From NCBI GenBank assembly GCA_027621405.1, contig JAQCBT010000018.1:23059-87058 (forward strand): a stretch of 64,000 nucleotides of DNA. Reading direction: 5' to 3'. The stretch's first letter is position 1, and every line of letters starts with the position of its first letter. The translations under genes and the position numbers were made by a program. This document shows, piece after piece, positions 46,545 through 55,616 of this stretch. The notes beneath the pieces are model-generated. The model did no database searches. It was not told the DNA's origin and saw only the letters and a program-made list of their open reading frames with translations. This stretch comes from Pseudomonadota bacterium (GTDB lineage Bacteria > Pseudomonadota > Gammaproteobacteria > Pseudomonadales > Pseudohongiellaceae).

Positions 46545-48491
46545 GTGTCGGCGATCAGCGAGGAAGAGGTAAGACCCAGGCTGTTCGCATTCCGAAGTTT
46601 TCGTTCCCGCCTGATTGTTTTTCTGCTCCTGCTTCTATTGCCGGCTTTTGCCGGCATCTTCTATTACGTGAATCGGAACAACACTGATTACACCGAAGAA
46701 ACCATCAATACCTACCTCGAGTTGGGCGCAGACGTGTTCGATTTCGTGCGCGAGCAACAGGCTTATACCCTGCAGGCCATAATCAACAGCCTCACCTGGG
46801 ACTTCGGTTTTCGCACGGCCTATGCAGCCAACGATCCTGCCACACTGTTCGATGCGGCACTCAATGTGCTGGATCGTTCGCTGGGTAGCGCCGACATGCT
46901 GCTCATTGCGGATCTGGACAACCAGGTCATCATCGATACTGAACTGCAGGGGGCAGAGCGACTGCAGGGAACCTGGCTGGCATTGATTGAGCGGGCGGAT
47001 CAGAGTGAAGATGGCAGTGCTGAGATGATAGCCAGCATTGCCGCCAGGCCATTCCAATTGATCGCGTTGCCACTTTACCTGCCAAGGCAGGTCGCCTGGA
47101 TCGTGGGGGGATTTGCCCTCGATCAGGAGTTCGTTGACCAGGTCGCTGAAACCACGGTCTCCGATGTGAGTATCGTGGCCAGCGAGGCGGGCAGGGTGTC
47201 GGAAGTTATTGCCTCGACCTTGTCGGCAAGTAACCAGGTGGCCCTGTCAGCACAACTGAATGTCGGTGCTTCGGCGATCAATACCCTGCAATTGATTCGG
47301 TATGCCGATGAAGAATTCACGACCCTGTTGAGAAGCCTGTACGAAGATCCGGGATCATCGCTGCAAGTCTTCGCGGTCATACAGCGCTCCTACGATGAAA
47401 ACAATGAGAATGTGGTTCAGTTTCGCAATCTCTTGATCGAGTTCTACGGAATTATTCTGGTTCTCAGTCTCGTGGCCGTCATCTTCCTGGCTCGCTCAAT
47501 TACCAATCCGGTTTCCCGTCTGGCTCATGCCGTGAAACGGATCGAGGATGGAGACTATGCGATGCGAGCCCAGGTGCAGTCGCGAGACGAATTGGGGGCG
47601 CTCGCCGAATCCGTCAACTCTATGGCAAAGGGACTCGCGGAGAAAGAGAAGGTCAGGGATTTGCTGGGTAAGGTGGTCTCTCAGCAGATTGCCGAGGAAC
47701 TGCTCAATAATCCGGTGGAGCTGGGAGGTGAAGAACGGACAGCAACGATTCTGTTCTCCGATATTCGTGGCTTCACCAGCTACTGTGAAGGCAAGTCTCC
47801 GCAGAAGGTGCTGGAGGAACTCAATAAGGTGCTGAGCCGCATCAGTGACATTATCGAGGCGCATCAGGGGGTTGTGGACAAGTATCAGGGCGATGCCGTA
47901 ATGGCCTTGTTCGGTGCGCCAGTGGCGGGCGAAAGGGACACCGACAATGCCATGGCTGCTGCACTGGAAATTATTGCCGCGCTCGATGCCATGGACAGTC
48001 AACTGGCTGCCTGCGTCGGTGTGAACACCGGGTTGGTGGTGGCAGGAAATCTGGGTTCGGCCAATCGTCTCAACTATTCGGTAATCGGGGATACAGTAAA
48101 CCTTGCTGCGAGACTGGAGAGTCTTACCCGGTACTACAACGTGAACAATATCGTTAGTGAGGCCAGTATGCAGGCGGCACCTGACTATGTGTACCGCGAA
48201 CTCGATGAAGTACAGGTGGCTGGCAAGAGTGAATCGGTGAAGATATTTGAACTTATCGGCCAGCGCTCCCGCGTTTCACAGTCCATGCTGGACGAGATCA
48301 CGGCTTTCGAGTCGGCATTGCACAAGTACAGGCAGCAACGTTGGGAAGAGGCGCGGCAGGAATTTACTGCACTGGGATCCACGTGCGAGAATAAGTCCCT
48401 GGTGCAGGTATTCCTCGACAGGATGAAAGACTTTGAGTCTGACCCACCGGATGCACAGTGGTGCGGCGTTTTCTCTTTTGGCAAGAAGTAG
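46545..48491 (+). CDS. Membrane-bound class III adenylate cyclase with periplasmic sensor and HAMP
   Basis: The 648 residues comprise TM1 (about 22-42), a periplasmic region of about 250 residues resembling CACHE-type sensors, TM2 (about 298-318), HAMP (about 315-370) and a class III cyclase domain (about 395-575). The metal Asp residues are D406 (FSDIRGF) and D450 (DKYQGDAV). K446 is the adenine-specifying Lys, and GDTVNLAARLESL holds D516, N519 and R523 of the substrate and transition-state set. All catalytic residues are present, so active cAMP synthesis is expected. A C-terminal helical tail follows. The start is GTG at 46545, 12 bp after the cupredoxin gene. Confidence 0.88.
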   Translation: MSAISEEEVRPRLFAFRSFRSRLIVFLLLLLLPAFAGIFYYVNRNNTDYTEETINTYLELGADVFDFVREQQAYTLQAIINSLTWDFGFRTAYAANDPATLFDAALNVLDRSLGSADMLLIADLDNQVIIDTELQGAERLQGTWLALIERADQSEDGSAEMIASIAARPFQLIALPLYLPRQVAWIVGGFALDQEFVDQVAETTVSDVSIVASEAGRVSEVIASTLSASNQVALSAQLNVGASAINTLQLIRYADEEFTTLLRSLYEDPGSSLQVFAVIQRSYDENNENVVQFRNLLIEFYGIILVLSLVAVIFLARSITNPVSRLAHAVKRIEDGDYAMRAQVQSRDELGALAESVNSMAKGLAEKEKVRDLLGKVVSQQIAEELLNNPVELGGEERTATILFSDIRGFTSYCEGKSPQKVLEELNKVLSRISDIIEAHQGVVDKYQGDAVMALFGAPVAGERDTDNAMAAALEIIAALDAMDSQLAACVGVNTGLVVAGNLGSANRLNYSVIGDTVNLAARLESLTRYYNVNNIVSEASMQAAPDYVYRELDEVQVAGKSESVKIFELIGQRSRVSQSMLDEITAFESALHKYRQQRWEEARQEFTALGSTCENKSLVQVFLDRMKDFESDPPDAQWCGVFSFGKK

Positions 48492-48590
48492 TGCTGCGAC
48501 CAGGCATGGTCGATGTCTCCGCCCAGGCAGAAACAACACCCTAAGCCCTATTCACTAAATATTCTCATTCTCCAGACAGGGAACGTTCCA

Positions 48591-49847
48591 ATGAAACTGA
48601 TCAAGCCCTTCCGCGGTCTTCGACCTACCCGGGAGTTGGCGGCACGTGTCGCCTCCCATCCCTATGATGTTCTGAACAGGGATGAAGCCTATGAACTGGC
48701 GAAAGACAACCCCCACAGCTTTCTTCACATCAACAAGCCCGAAGTCGATGTTGACCCTGCCATGAGCGTGTACGATCCGCAGGTCTACCAGAAGGGAGCC
48801 GAGAACCTGCAGCGGTTTATCGCAGAGGGAATCCTGCTCAGAGATGAGGTGGACCAATATTATGTTTACCAGCAGCAGATGGGGTCCCATGTGCAGGTGG
48901 GACTGGTTGCTGTGGCATCAGTAGCCGCCTACGAGGCAGGCCTGATAAAGAAGCACGAATTCACGCGCCCGGAGAAGGAAGATGACCGGGTCCATCACAT
49001 GGATGCCCTGGGTGCCCAGGTGGGACCGGTATTCCTGACCTATAAGGCTGAGGACGGCATCAACGCGCTCATTTCCGGGATAATCAGCAATGCGCCCGAA
49101 TACGATTTTAGTGCCGACGACGGCACCCGGCACACGTTCTGGTTGATAGGCGATGCTGCCACAACGGCGCAACTGGACCAGCAGTTCAATGGGCTGGAGT
49201 GCCTCTATGTGGCGGATGGCCATCATCGTTCCGCTGCGGCTTCGAGGGTACAGAAACTCCGTGAAGCTCGAAACGCCGCACACACTGGAGACGAATCCTA
49301 CAACTGGTTCCTGGTGGTTCTGTTTCCCCATGACCAGATGCAGATCCTGGATTACAACCGAATCATCCTGGATCTGGGTAGCTACAGCGCGACGGACTTC
49401 GTCGATGCCCTACGAGAGAATTTCGATGTGGAAGAGGTGGACAATCGCACTGTCGCCAAACCCGGGGCGGCCAGGGAATTCGCACTCTATCTCGACAAGC
49501 GGTGGTACCGACTGCGAGTGAACAGTGCTCTGGCTGCGAAGATCGACGACAACGACCCGGTGCAGAGTCTTGATGTGAGCATCATGCAGCAGGCAATATT
49601 GACTCCTTTGCTGGATATCACGGATCAGCGCAGAGACAAGCGTATCGACTTCGTTGGTGGTATCCGTGGCCTCGCGGAGCTGGAGAAGAGAGTGGATTCA
49701 GGGGAATGGCAGGCGGCTATCGCTCTCTATCCGACTTCCATCGAAAGCCTGATGGATATCGCGGATGCCAACGAGGTGATGCCGCCAAAGTCAACCTGGT
49801 TTGAGCCGAAGCTGAAGAGCGGCCTTGTCACACATATTCTCGATTAG
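48591..49847 (+). CDS. DUF1015 family protein
   Basis: The 418-residue cytosolic protein has no signal peptide. It has the DUF1015 hallmarks PFRGLRPTRELAARVASHPYDVL at the start, KKHEFTRPEKEDDR (121-133) and VADGHHRSAAA (207-217). The family function is not established. The GHHR-type motif recalls the ParB/sulfiredoxin superfamily, which is inference. The ATG at 48591 is chosen for CAGGGAACG upstream and because the conserved N-terminus begins there; the frame is open from 48513. It has its own terminator and is probably separate from the cyclase unit, 99 bp upstream. Confidence 0.85.
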   Translation: MKLIKPFRGLRPTRELAARVASHPYDVLNRDEAYELAKDNPHSFLHINKPEVDVDPAMSVYDPQVYQKGAENLQRFIAEGILLRDEVDQYYVYQQQMGSHVQVGLVAVASVAAYEAGLIKKHEFTRPEKEDDRVHHMDALGAQVGPVFLTYKAEDGINALISGIISNAPEYDFSADDGTRHTFWLIGDAATTAQLDQQFNGLECLYVADGHHRSAAASRVQKLREARNAAHTGDESYNWFLVVLFPHDQMQILDYNRIILDLGSYSATDFVDALRENFDVEEVDNRTVAKPGAAREFALYLDKRWYRLRVNSALAAKIDDNDPVQSLDVSIMQQAILTPLLDITDQRRDKRIDFVGGIRGLAELEKRVDSGEWQAAIALYPTSIESLMDIADANEVMPPKSTWFEPKLKSGLVTHILD

Positions 49848-49877
49848 GGACTGACCGGGTTTCCTGGAGCGCTGTTT

Positions 49878-49905
49878 AAAAAGCCGCAGACACTGCGGCT
49901 TTTTT
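49878..49905 (+). terminator. Rho-independent terminator after the DUF1015 gene
   Basis: AAAAAGCCGCAG (49878-49889), loop ACA, CTGCGGCTTTTTT (49893-49905). It lies 31 bp after the stop codon. Confidence 0.9.
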
Positions 49906-50462
49906 ATTGTCGGTGATGAAACTCGGCTGGTCTGCCTGGGCCTGCATGAGGTCGGCCCTGGATTATAGCTTGGCGGCCATTGTTCTCGGGGCTGCGCAGG
50001 AACCGAAATCCTGATTGACAATCAGCAGCTGGCTGCGAAAGTTCATGCGCAAGGACAGGAAGTGTCCCAATGCCGCAGCCAGCTGCTCTGTATTCACTCT
50101 AAATAAACTCACGACTCTCACCATCTGTATCGATCTTGCCTGTTAAACGCCACGAGTCGCATTTTGGTTGACGGCGACTAAGGAACTTTTATCCAGGCAA
50201 GAGTGAGTACATCGCGGAGTTGCAGTAATGGTGATTAGGCTCTGCTTGGGAGCTGGACGTTGAGCTCATTTGCTTAACGCTGCGCTCGAGAGTGTGGTCG
50301 CACCGGTCAGGAAGGAAACACCAAGAGGGCGTCGATGCTTCGGCTGTCATTGACCGAGCGGATGCCGGAAACTCTGTCTCCCCTTAACCGAAATCGCAGT
50401 CACTGATTCAGGTGGCTATAAACACCACTCCCTATCCTTTCCCGGAAATCTGCAAACATCAT
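49906..50462. other. Intergenic region, no gene seen
   Basis: About 560 bp between two terminators. No open frame with plausible protein character was found on either strand. The only structure is a cluster of hairpins at 50011-50087, listed separately. Confidence 0.6.
50011..50087. repeat. Nested hairpin structure
   Basis: An exact 14-bp inverted repeat, AGCAGCTGGCTGCG (50024-50037) and CGCAGCCAGCTGCT (50074-50087), encloses a smaller hairpin, GGACA-GGAAG-TGTCC. Just before it lies CTGATT-GAC-AATCAG (50011-50025). No T-run follows. It could be the core of a small RNA, a protein-binding cruciform or a remnant of a mobile palindrome. Confidence 0.6.
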
Positions 50463-50490
50463 AAAAAAGCCGGAGCATGGCTCCGGCTTT
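50463..50490 (-). terminator. Terminator of the small heat-shock gene
   Basis: Stem GCCGGAGC (50469-50476) and GCTCCGGC (50480-50487) with loop ATG. On the minus strand the stem is followed by TTTTTTAT. It lies 152 bp after the hsp20 stop. Confidence 0.85.
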
Positions 50491-50642
50491 CTCGATCTTA
50501 AGGATTAGCTGAAAGCTTGTCAGCTTGCTACGGCGGTCCGTCGACCACCCGCCAGAGGCTGGTGGGCTGGTGTCTCATGGTCAGAATTCGAGCCTCGATG
50601 GCCAGTCCATCGACTCGCGAGCCTCGGCAACGCTTGTAGCAT

Positions 50643-51113
50643 TCATGCCGCGTTGCGGCTGGCCTCTTTGACGTCAATGAGCTTGCCGTTACCGTTACCG
50701 ATCGGAATCTGCTTGGGTTTCATGGCTTCCGGGATCTCACGAACCAGGTCGATGTGCAGCAGGCCGTTTTCCAGGCGAGCTCCAGTAACTTCGATGTGGT
50801 CGGCGAGTTGGAAACGGCGTTCGAAATTACGCGCGGCAATGCCCTGGTGCAGGTAGGTACGGTCGCTGGTATCAGCCACCTTGTTGCTCTTCACCGTCAG
50901 GGTCTGCTTCTCGGTCTGGATATCCAGTTCATCGCTGCTGAAGCCAGCCACAGCCATGGTAATTCGGTAGTTGTCGTTGTCATGTCTTTCAATATTGTAG
51001 GGGGGATAGCCTGCGGCGCTGTTGTCGGCGCGGCTGACGCTATCCAGCAGGGATGACAGGTTGTCGAAACCCACGGTGGTTCGATACAGGGGTGCAAAAT
51101 CTAAACTTCTCAT
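50643..51113 (-). CDS. ibpA: Small heat-shock protein, IbpA type (Hsp20)
   Basis: ATP-independent holdase that binds unfolding proteins at high temperature. From the ATG at 51113 it has 156 residues, beginning MRSLDFAPLYRTTVGFDNL, close to E. coli IbpA. The alpha-crystallin domain spans about 33-130 (PYNIERHDNDNYRITMAVAGFSSDELDI), and the C-terminal IPI motif lies in PKQIPIGNG. An ATG at 51119 is also in frame, but AGGA lies only one base before it. It lies 7 bases before the ATG at 51113, which is therefore preferred. Preceded by a thermometer-like leader and a sigma-32-like promoter. Confidence 0.93.
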   Translation of the reverse strand: MRSLDFAPLYRTTVGFDNLSSLLDSVSRADNSAAGYPPYNIERHDNDNYRITMAVAGFSSDELDIQTEKQTLTVKSNKVADTSDRTYLHQGIAARNFERRFQLADHIEVTGARLENGLLHIDLVREIPEAMKPKQIPIGNGNGKLIDVKEASRNAA

Positions 51114-51117
51114 GTTC

Positions 51118-51154
51118 ATATCCTCATGGGGTGCGCGGCGGCACCAAGCAATAT
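51118..51154 (-). promoter_or_regulatory. ROSE-like RNA thermometer in the hsp20 leader
   Basis: Read on the minus strand, the leader contains AUAUUGCU (51154-51147), a GC-rich hairpin with GGUGC/GCACC arms, and the ribosome-binding site AGGAUAU (51124-51118). AUAU pairs with AUAU, U with G, C with G and U with A, leaving one G bulged. This is the UUGCU-against-AGGA signature of ROSE elements, which occur upstream of ibpA-type genes. Heating would free the AGGA. The pairing was found by eye and not folded. Confidence 0.65.
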
Positions 51155-51226
51155 GGTTAGTGTTGTCAGTCCACCCGAAGGTCGGACTCTACGGGCGACC
51201 TCCCCAGAGCATCGCGTCGGGATTCT

Positions 51227-51254
51227 ATATGTGGTTGCAAGGAGAGATTTCAAG
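51227..51254 (-). promoter_or_regulatory. Sigma-32 (RpoH)-like heat-shock promoter
   Basis: On the minus strand: CTTGAAA (51254-51248), 13 bases, CCACATAT (51234-51227). This is very near the RpoH consensus CTTGAAA-N13-15-CCCCATNT. It would give a 5' leader of roughly 105 nt that includes the thermometer. Together they indicate double heat control of the small heat-shock gene. Confidence 0.75.
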
Positions 51255-51687
51255 CTCCACTCTGGGGAAGGCAACGGGCCGAAGCAGGCAACGGTGGGTT
51301 GTGGTTGCTGGCAGATGCAGAACCGGAAGCTGACAGCGTTAACTTCAAGACTGGATTGAGCGGCTAATCAGGCCGTAAATCTACCCCAAAAACTCGTGAG
51401 ATTGCTTGTGATAGGGTTCACAGAATCGTTTGGGTGGATTTTTGGCGACCGAAAACTAAATAGTCGGCAGATCAAATAGCTATATTCTAAAAGTGACAAA
51501 GCAGATGAAAAAAGGCAGGTTCGGCAGCTTATTTTGTGAGTAACTGCTACCGCCGCAGGGCAGAACTCTCTGCTCTCGCCAAGCATTTGATTTGACGAAA
51601 CTTTTTAGCTGCCTGCATAGTGCAGAATGGACAGGTTTTGCGCAGCCAGGGGCCATCGAGTAGCAGTATGGATGCGCTGTCCTGAAG
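51255..51687. other. Intergenic region, no gene seen
   Basis: About 430 bp between the heat-shock promoter and the prpD 3' end. It is AT-richer than its surroundings (51400-51620). No convincing open frame, tRNA or repeat was seen. Confidence 0.5.
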
Positions 51688-51731
51688 GGTTTATCGGCCG
51701 CGTCCCGGGTAGCAGTAGCAGCCGATAAACC
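51688..51731. repeat. 11-bp inverted repeat at the 3' end of prpD
   Basis: GGTTTATCGGC (51688-51698) and GCCGATAAACC (51721-51731) are an exact inverted repeat with a 22-base spacer, 7 bp past the prpD stop (minus strand). No T-run follows on the minus strand, so it is not a typical terminator. mRNA 3'-end protection or Rho-dependent termination is possible. Confidence 0.6.
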
Positions 51732-51738
51732 GGGTAGG

Positions 51739-53187
51739 CTAGATCACCAGCATGTCCATGAATTCATGAACAGCTGTCTGCTCGAGGCGCTGCTGGTCCT
51801 TGCACAGCTCGAAGATCTGCTTGCAGCGAGCGGCTGGGAAGCGGGTTGCGAGATTCGCGCGGAATTTGGCCTCCAGCAGGGGAATGCCTTCTTCGCGACG
51901 TCGACGGTGTCCCACGGGATAGTTGATTTCCACCTTGTCTGTGCTGTTGCCATCCTTGAAGTAAACTTGCAGGCTGTTCGCGATGGAACGCTTCTCCGGC
52001 TCCAGATATTCCTTCGTAAATGTCGGATTTTCATGGATTTCCATCTTTTCCCGTAGTTCATCGATGATGGGATGTGCGGCGTGGAAACTGTCCTCATAGT
52101 GCTCCGCCACAAGGTTGCCGAAAGCCAGGGGCACTGCAGTCATATACTGCAGGCAGTGGTCACGATCGGCGGGATTATTGAGCGGTCCTACCTTGCTGAT
52201 GATGCGAATGGCCGATTCATGGGTGTGGATAACGATCTTCTCAATCTCGCCCAAGCGGTCCTTGACCTGGGGATGGAGTTGCACGGCTGCCTCCGCTGCG
52301 GTCTGGGAATGGAATTCGGCAGGGAAGGATATCTTGAAAAGGATATTTTCCATGACATAAGTTCCATAACTCATTGGAAATGTGAAAGATTTACCCTTGA
52401 AAGAAACATCGTAGAAGCCCCAGGTCGGGGTTGTCAGGACGCTGGGATAGCCGATCTCACCACGCAGGGTGAGGTCGGCGAGGCGCACCGCCCGGGAGGT
52501 GGCATCGCCGGCGGCCCAGGACTTGCGCGGCCCGGCGTTGGGCGCATGACGATAGGTGCGCAGGCTGGAGCCATCCAGCCAGGCCTGGGAGAGGGCATCG
52601 ATCACCTGCTCCCGGGTGCCACCCAGCATGCGGGTTGCCACGGCCGTAGAAGCCACCCGCACCAGCAGGACATGGCATAATCCTACCCGGTTGAAGCTGT
52701 TCTCAAGCGCTAAAACTCCTTGTATTTCATGAGCTTTAATCATTGCAGTGAGAACATCTCTCATTACCAGTGGGGGCTTGCCTTCCGCCACCCGCTGCTG
52801 GGACAGGAAGTCCGCCACTGCCAGGATGGCCCCCAGATTGTCAGAGGGGTGTCCCCATTCTGCTGCCAGCCAGGTATCGTTGTAGTCTAACCATCTGATA
52901 ATACAGCCAATATCCCAGGCCGCCTTGACCGGATCCAGACGCAATTGAGTCCCGGGCACCCGTGCCCCACGCGGTACCACGGTCCCCTCAACCAGCGGCC
53001 CTAGAAGCTTCGTGCATTCCGGAAAGCGCAGGGCCAGGAATCCGCAACCCAGGGTATCCATCAAACAATTACGGGCCGTGTCATAGGCCTCAGCCGATTC
53101 CACTTCGAAATCACACACATAGTCCGCAATATCCACCAACACCTGATCAGGTGCTGGCCGCTCATTCAAATCAACATTAGCACTCAT
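51739..53187 (-). CDS. prpD: 2-methylcitrate dehydratase
   Basis: Dehydrates 2-methylcitrate to 2-methyl-cis-aconitate in propionyl-CoA breakdown. The 482 residues (E. coli PrpD 483) begin with the MmgE/PrpD fold, [32 protein letters not shown]. They continue with [22 protein letters not shown] and end ...HEFMDMLVI. This is the direct PrpD type, and acnD and prpF are absent. Last gene of gntR-prpB-prpC-prpD, separated from prpC by 332 bp. Confidence 0.93.
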   Translation of the reverse strand: MSANVDLNERPAPDQVLVDIADYVCDFEVESAEAYDTARNCLMDTLGCGFLALRFPECTKLLGPLVEGTVVPRGARVPGTQLRLDPVKAAWDIGCIIRWLDYNDTWLAAEWGHPSDNLGAILAVADFLSQQRVAEGKPPLVMRDVLTAMIKAHEIQGVLALENSFNRVGLCHVLLVRVASTAVATRMLGGTREQVIDALSQAWLDGSSLRTYRHAPNAGPRKSWAAGDATSRAVRLADLTLRGEIGYPSVLTTPTWGFYDVSFKGKSFTFPMSYGTYVMENILFKISFPAEFHSQTAAEAAVQLHPQVKDRLGEIEKIVIHTHESAIRIISKVGPLNNPADRDHCLQYMTAVPLAFGNLVAEHYEDSFHAAHPIIDELREKMEIHENPTFTKEYLEPEKRSIANSLQVYFKDGNSTDKVEINYPVGHRRRREEGIPLLEAKFRANLATRFPAARCKQIFELCKDQQRLEQTAVHEFMDMLVI

Positions 53188-53519
53188 ACAATTCTCAATT
53201 AAAACAATGAATTAATATTATTAGTTAAGGCATATCAAATGCCTGGTCAATCATGGCTGCAACAGTAGCGCCTTGCGCTGCAACCCGCTTTTCGCCTCTG
53301 TGCAGAGCAGTCAGCTACAAACTGACTGAGACGAGGCAAGGTGAATCCAGTCAGCCGATCGCTGGGAGGAGCTGGGGTGTCGTGGTAGCAGAGAGCACAA
53401 TGCCGTCTCATGCTTCGCGTAATCCACTCCTGGCTCGTGCCAGGGACCGGGAAGCGGCCACCACCTGATCCCTTGACCCGAAGAGGCCTCTCAAGCCAAA
53501 ACCAAGCAAAATCAGTGAT
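53188..53519. other. Gap between prpC and prpD, no gene seen
   Basis: 332 bp. Close to prpD it is AT-rich (53188-53230) and could hold a promoter. A small hairpin, AGGCAT/ATGCCT, lies at 53228-53244. No remnant of acnD or prpF was recognised. Confidence 0.5.
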
Positions 53520-54644
53520 CTAGCGGTCTTCTATAGCCACCCACTCGCTGGTCTCTGGCCCAATATAGTCAGCGCTGGGCCGAATTATCCGGTTATTGGC
53601 CCGCTGCTCCTTCACATGAGCGGCCCATCCTGTCACCCGGGACATCACAAAAATCGGGGTAAACAGCTTTGTGGGAATCCCGATGAAGTGATAGGCAGAG
53701 GCATGGAAGAAATCAGCGTTGCAGAACAGCTTCTTCTCTCGCCACATCACCTCCTCACATCTCACAGAAACGGGATAAAGCACTGAATCTCCGACATATT
53801 CTGCCAGTTTCTCCGCCCACTGCTTGATGATGGTGTTGCGGGGATCGGATTCCCGGTAGATGGCATGGCCGAAGCCCATGATCTTCTCCTTGCGCTCCAG
53901 CATGCCCATGATCTCCTTCTCGGCCTCGTCAGGGCTCTTCCAGTTCTCGATCATGTCCATGGCCGCCTCATTGGCGCCGCCATGCAGGGGGCCTCTGAGG
54001 CTGCCTATGGCGCCCGTAATGCAGCTGTGCATGTCAGACAGGGTGGAGGCACAGACCCGGGCGGTGAATGTGGATGCATTGAACTCGTGCTCGGCATAGA
54101 GGATGAGGGACACGTTCATGACCTCGCTGAACAGCTCACCGGGCTCCTCGCCGCTGAGCATATGCAGGAAGTGGGCGCCGATGGAGGGATCCTCCGTTGC
54201 TGTGTTGATACGTCTTCCCTCATGGGAAAAAACGTACCAATAACAAATAATTGAGGGAAATATCGCAAGTAATCTGTCGATAACTTCATCCTGATGTGAG
54301 AAGTCTGTTTCCGTTTCCAGGTTGCCCAGCATGGAGCAGCCGGTGCGCATCACATCCATCGGGTGAGCCGTGGCGGGAATCCGTTCCAGGACATCCTTCA
54401 GCGCCTGCGGAAGCTCGCGCAAGCTTATGATCTTGCTGATGTAGTCGTCGAGTTCCGCCTGGGTGGGTAGCCTGCCTCGCAGGAGCAGGTAGGCGACTTC
54501 CTCGAACCGGGCTCTGGCAGCGAGAACGCTGATGTCATAGCCCCGGTAGGTAAGTCCGGTACCGGTCTTGCCTACTGTGCAGAGGGCAGTCTCTCCAGCA
54601 ACCTGGCCACGCAGGCCGGCTCCACCCAGTTTCTTGTCTACCAT
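53520..54644 (-). CDS. prpC: 2-methylcitrate synthase
   Basis: Condenses propionyl-CoA with oxaloacetate. The 374 residues are of the short citrate-synthase type. They show TYRGYDISVLA, the His region LYAEHEFNASTF, SLRGPLHGGANEAAMDM (His-containing active-site loop), GFGHAIYRESDPRN and the catalytic Asp in NADFFHASAYH. Type and neighbours favour methylcitrate over citrate synthase. A GGAGAATCAAC ribosome-binding site precedes the ATG at 54644. It starts 76 bp after prpB. Confidence 0.94.
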   Translation of the reverse strand: MVDKKLGGAGLRGQVAGETALCTVGKTGTGLTYRGYDISVLAARARFEEVAYLLLRGRLPTQAELDDYISKIISLRELPQALKDVLERIPATAHPMDVMRTGCSMLGNLETETDFSHQDEVIDRLLAIFPSIICYWYVFSHEGRRINTATEDPSIGAHFLHMLSGEEPGELFSEVMNVSLILYAEHEFNASTFTARVCASTLSDMHSCITGAIGSLRGPLHGGANEAAMDMIENWKSPDEAEKEIMGMLERKEKIMGFGHAIYRESDPRNTIIKQWAEKLAEYVGDSVLYPVSVRCEEVMWREKKLFCNADFFHASAYHFIGIPTKLFTPIFVMSRVTGWAAHVKEQRANNRIIRPSADYIGPETSEWVAIEDR

Positions 54645-54720
54645 GTTGATTCTCCGTGGTCTTCGTCTTTATTGATTATTTTAGATTAATATAGCCACTC
54701 AACTATCTGAAATAATTAAA

Positions 54721-55596
54721 TTATTTAGAAAAAAGATTGTCGAGTTTCTGTTCGTAGACATGGTATCCCAGCACCTCGTAGAGCTGATCCCGGGTTTGCA
54801 TATGATCCACCATGGCGGTCTGGTCGCCATTGATCGCGATGGTCTCATAGACTTCCAGGGCGGCCTTGCTCATGGCACGGAAGGCGCTCAGCGGATACAG
54901 AACCATGGCGACGCCGTGTGCGCCAAGTTCCTTGCAATTGAACAGGGGGGTCTTACCGAATTCCGTGATATTGGCCAGTACTGGCACCCCTACGGCATCG
55001 GCAAACTGTCGGTACTGGGACAACTCCAGCATGGCTTCCGGGAAGATGGCGTCGGCGCCGGCCTCGACGCAGGCGACGGCGCGTTCGATGGCCGCATCCA
55101 TGCCCTCGACGGCAAGCGCGTCCGTGCGGGCCATGATTACAAAATCAGGATCACAGCGGGCATCGACGGCGGATTTTACCCGGTCCACCATCTCCGACAG
55201 GGGGACAATCGACTTGTTGGGGCGATGCCCGCAGCGCTTCTGTGCCACCTGGTCTTCCAGGTGGACGCCGCCGGACCCGGCTTTCTCCATGGCCTTTATG
55301 GTACGGGCGATGTTGAAGGCGCCTCCCCAGCCGGTATCGATGTCCACCAGTAGCGGCAGGTTGCTGGCATTACAGATGCGTTCCACATCTGCTATCACGT
55401 CGTTAAGGCTGGTGATTCCCAGGTCGGGCAGTCCGTAGGATGCATTGGCCACACCGGCGCCGGACAGGTAAATAGCCTTGTGCCCGGCGGCCTCGGCCAG
55501 CATGGCACAGTAGGCGTTGATGCTGCCTACGATCTGCAGTGGGGAGTTTTCTGCCAGGGCGCTGCGGAAGCGTGCTCCGGGAGTTTGCTTGCTCAT
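54721..55596 (-). CDS. prpB: 2-methylisocitrate lyase
   Basis: Cleaves 2-methylisocitrate to pyruvate and succinate, the last step of the methylcitrate cycle. The 291 residues of the isocitrate-lyase/PEP-mutase family have [39 protein letters not shown], the active-site Cys in [10 protein letters not shown] and [15 protein letters not shown]. It starts 20 bp after gntR, so it is co-transcribed with the regulator. Confidence 0.95.
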   Translation of the reverse strand: MSKQTPGARFRSALAENSPLQIVGSINAYCAMLAEAAGHKAIYLSGAGVANASYGLPDLGITSLNDVIADVERICNASNLPLLVDIDTGWGGAFNIARTIKAMEKAGSGGVHLEDQVAQKRCGHRPNKSIVPLSEMVDRVKSAVDARCDPDFVIMARTDALAVEGMDAAIERAVACVEAGADAIFPEAMLELSQYRQFADAVGVPVLANITEFGKTPLFNCKELGAHGVAMVLYPLSAFRAMSKAALEVYETIAINGDQTAMVDHMQTRDQLYEVLGYHVYEQKLDNLFSK

Positions 55597-55616
55597 TATC
55601 CGTCCTTAAAATATTC

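Noticed and set aside
49791..50021. A 76-codon minus-strand frame
   Set aside because: It runs through the DUF1015 terminator and into the end of that gene; composition is not protein-like.
53253..53468. A plus-strand frame between prpC and prpD
   Set aside because: Checked as a possible acnD/prpF remnant; no motif of either was found and no ribosome-binding site is present.
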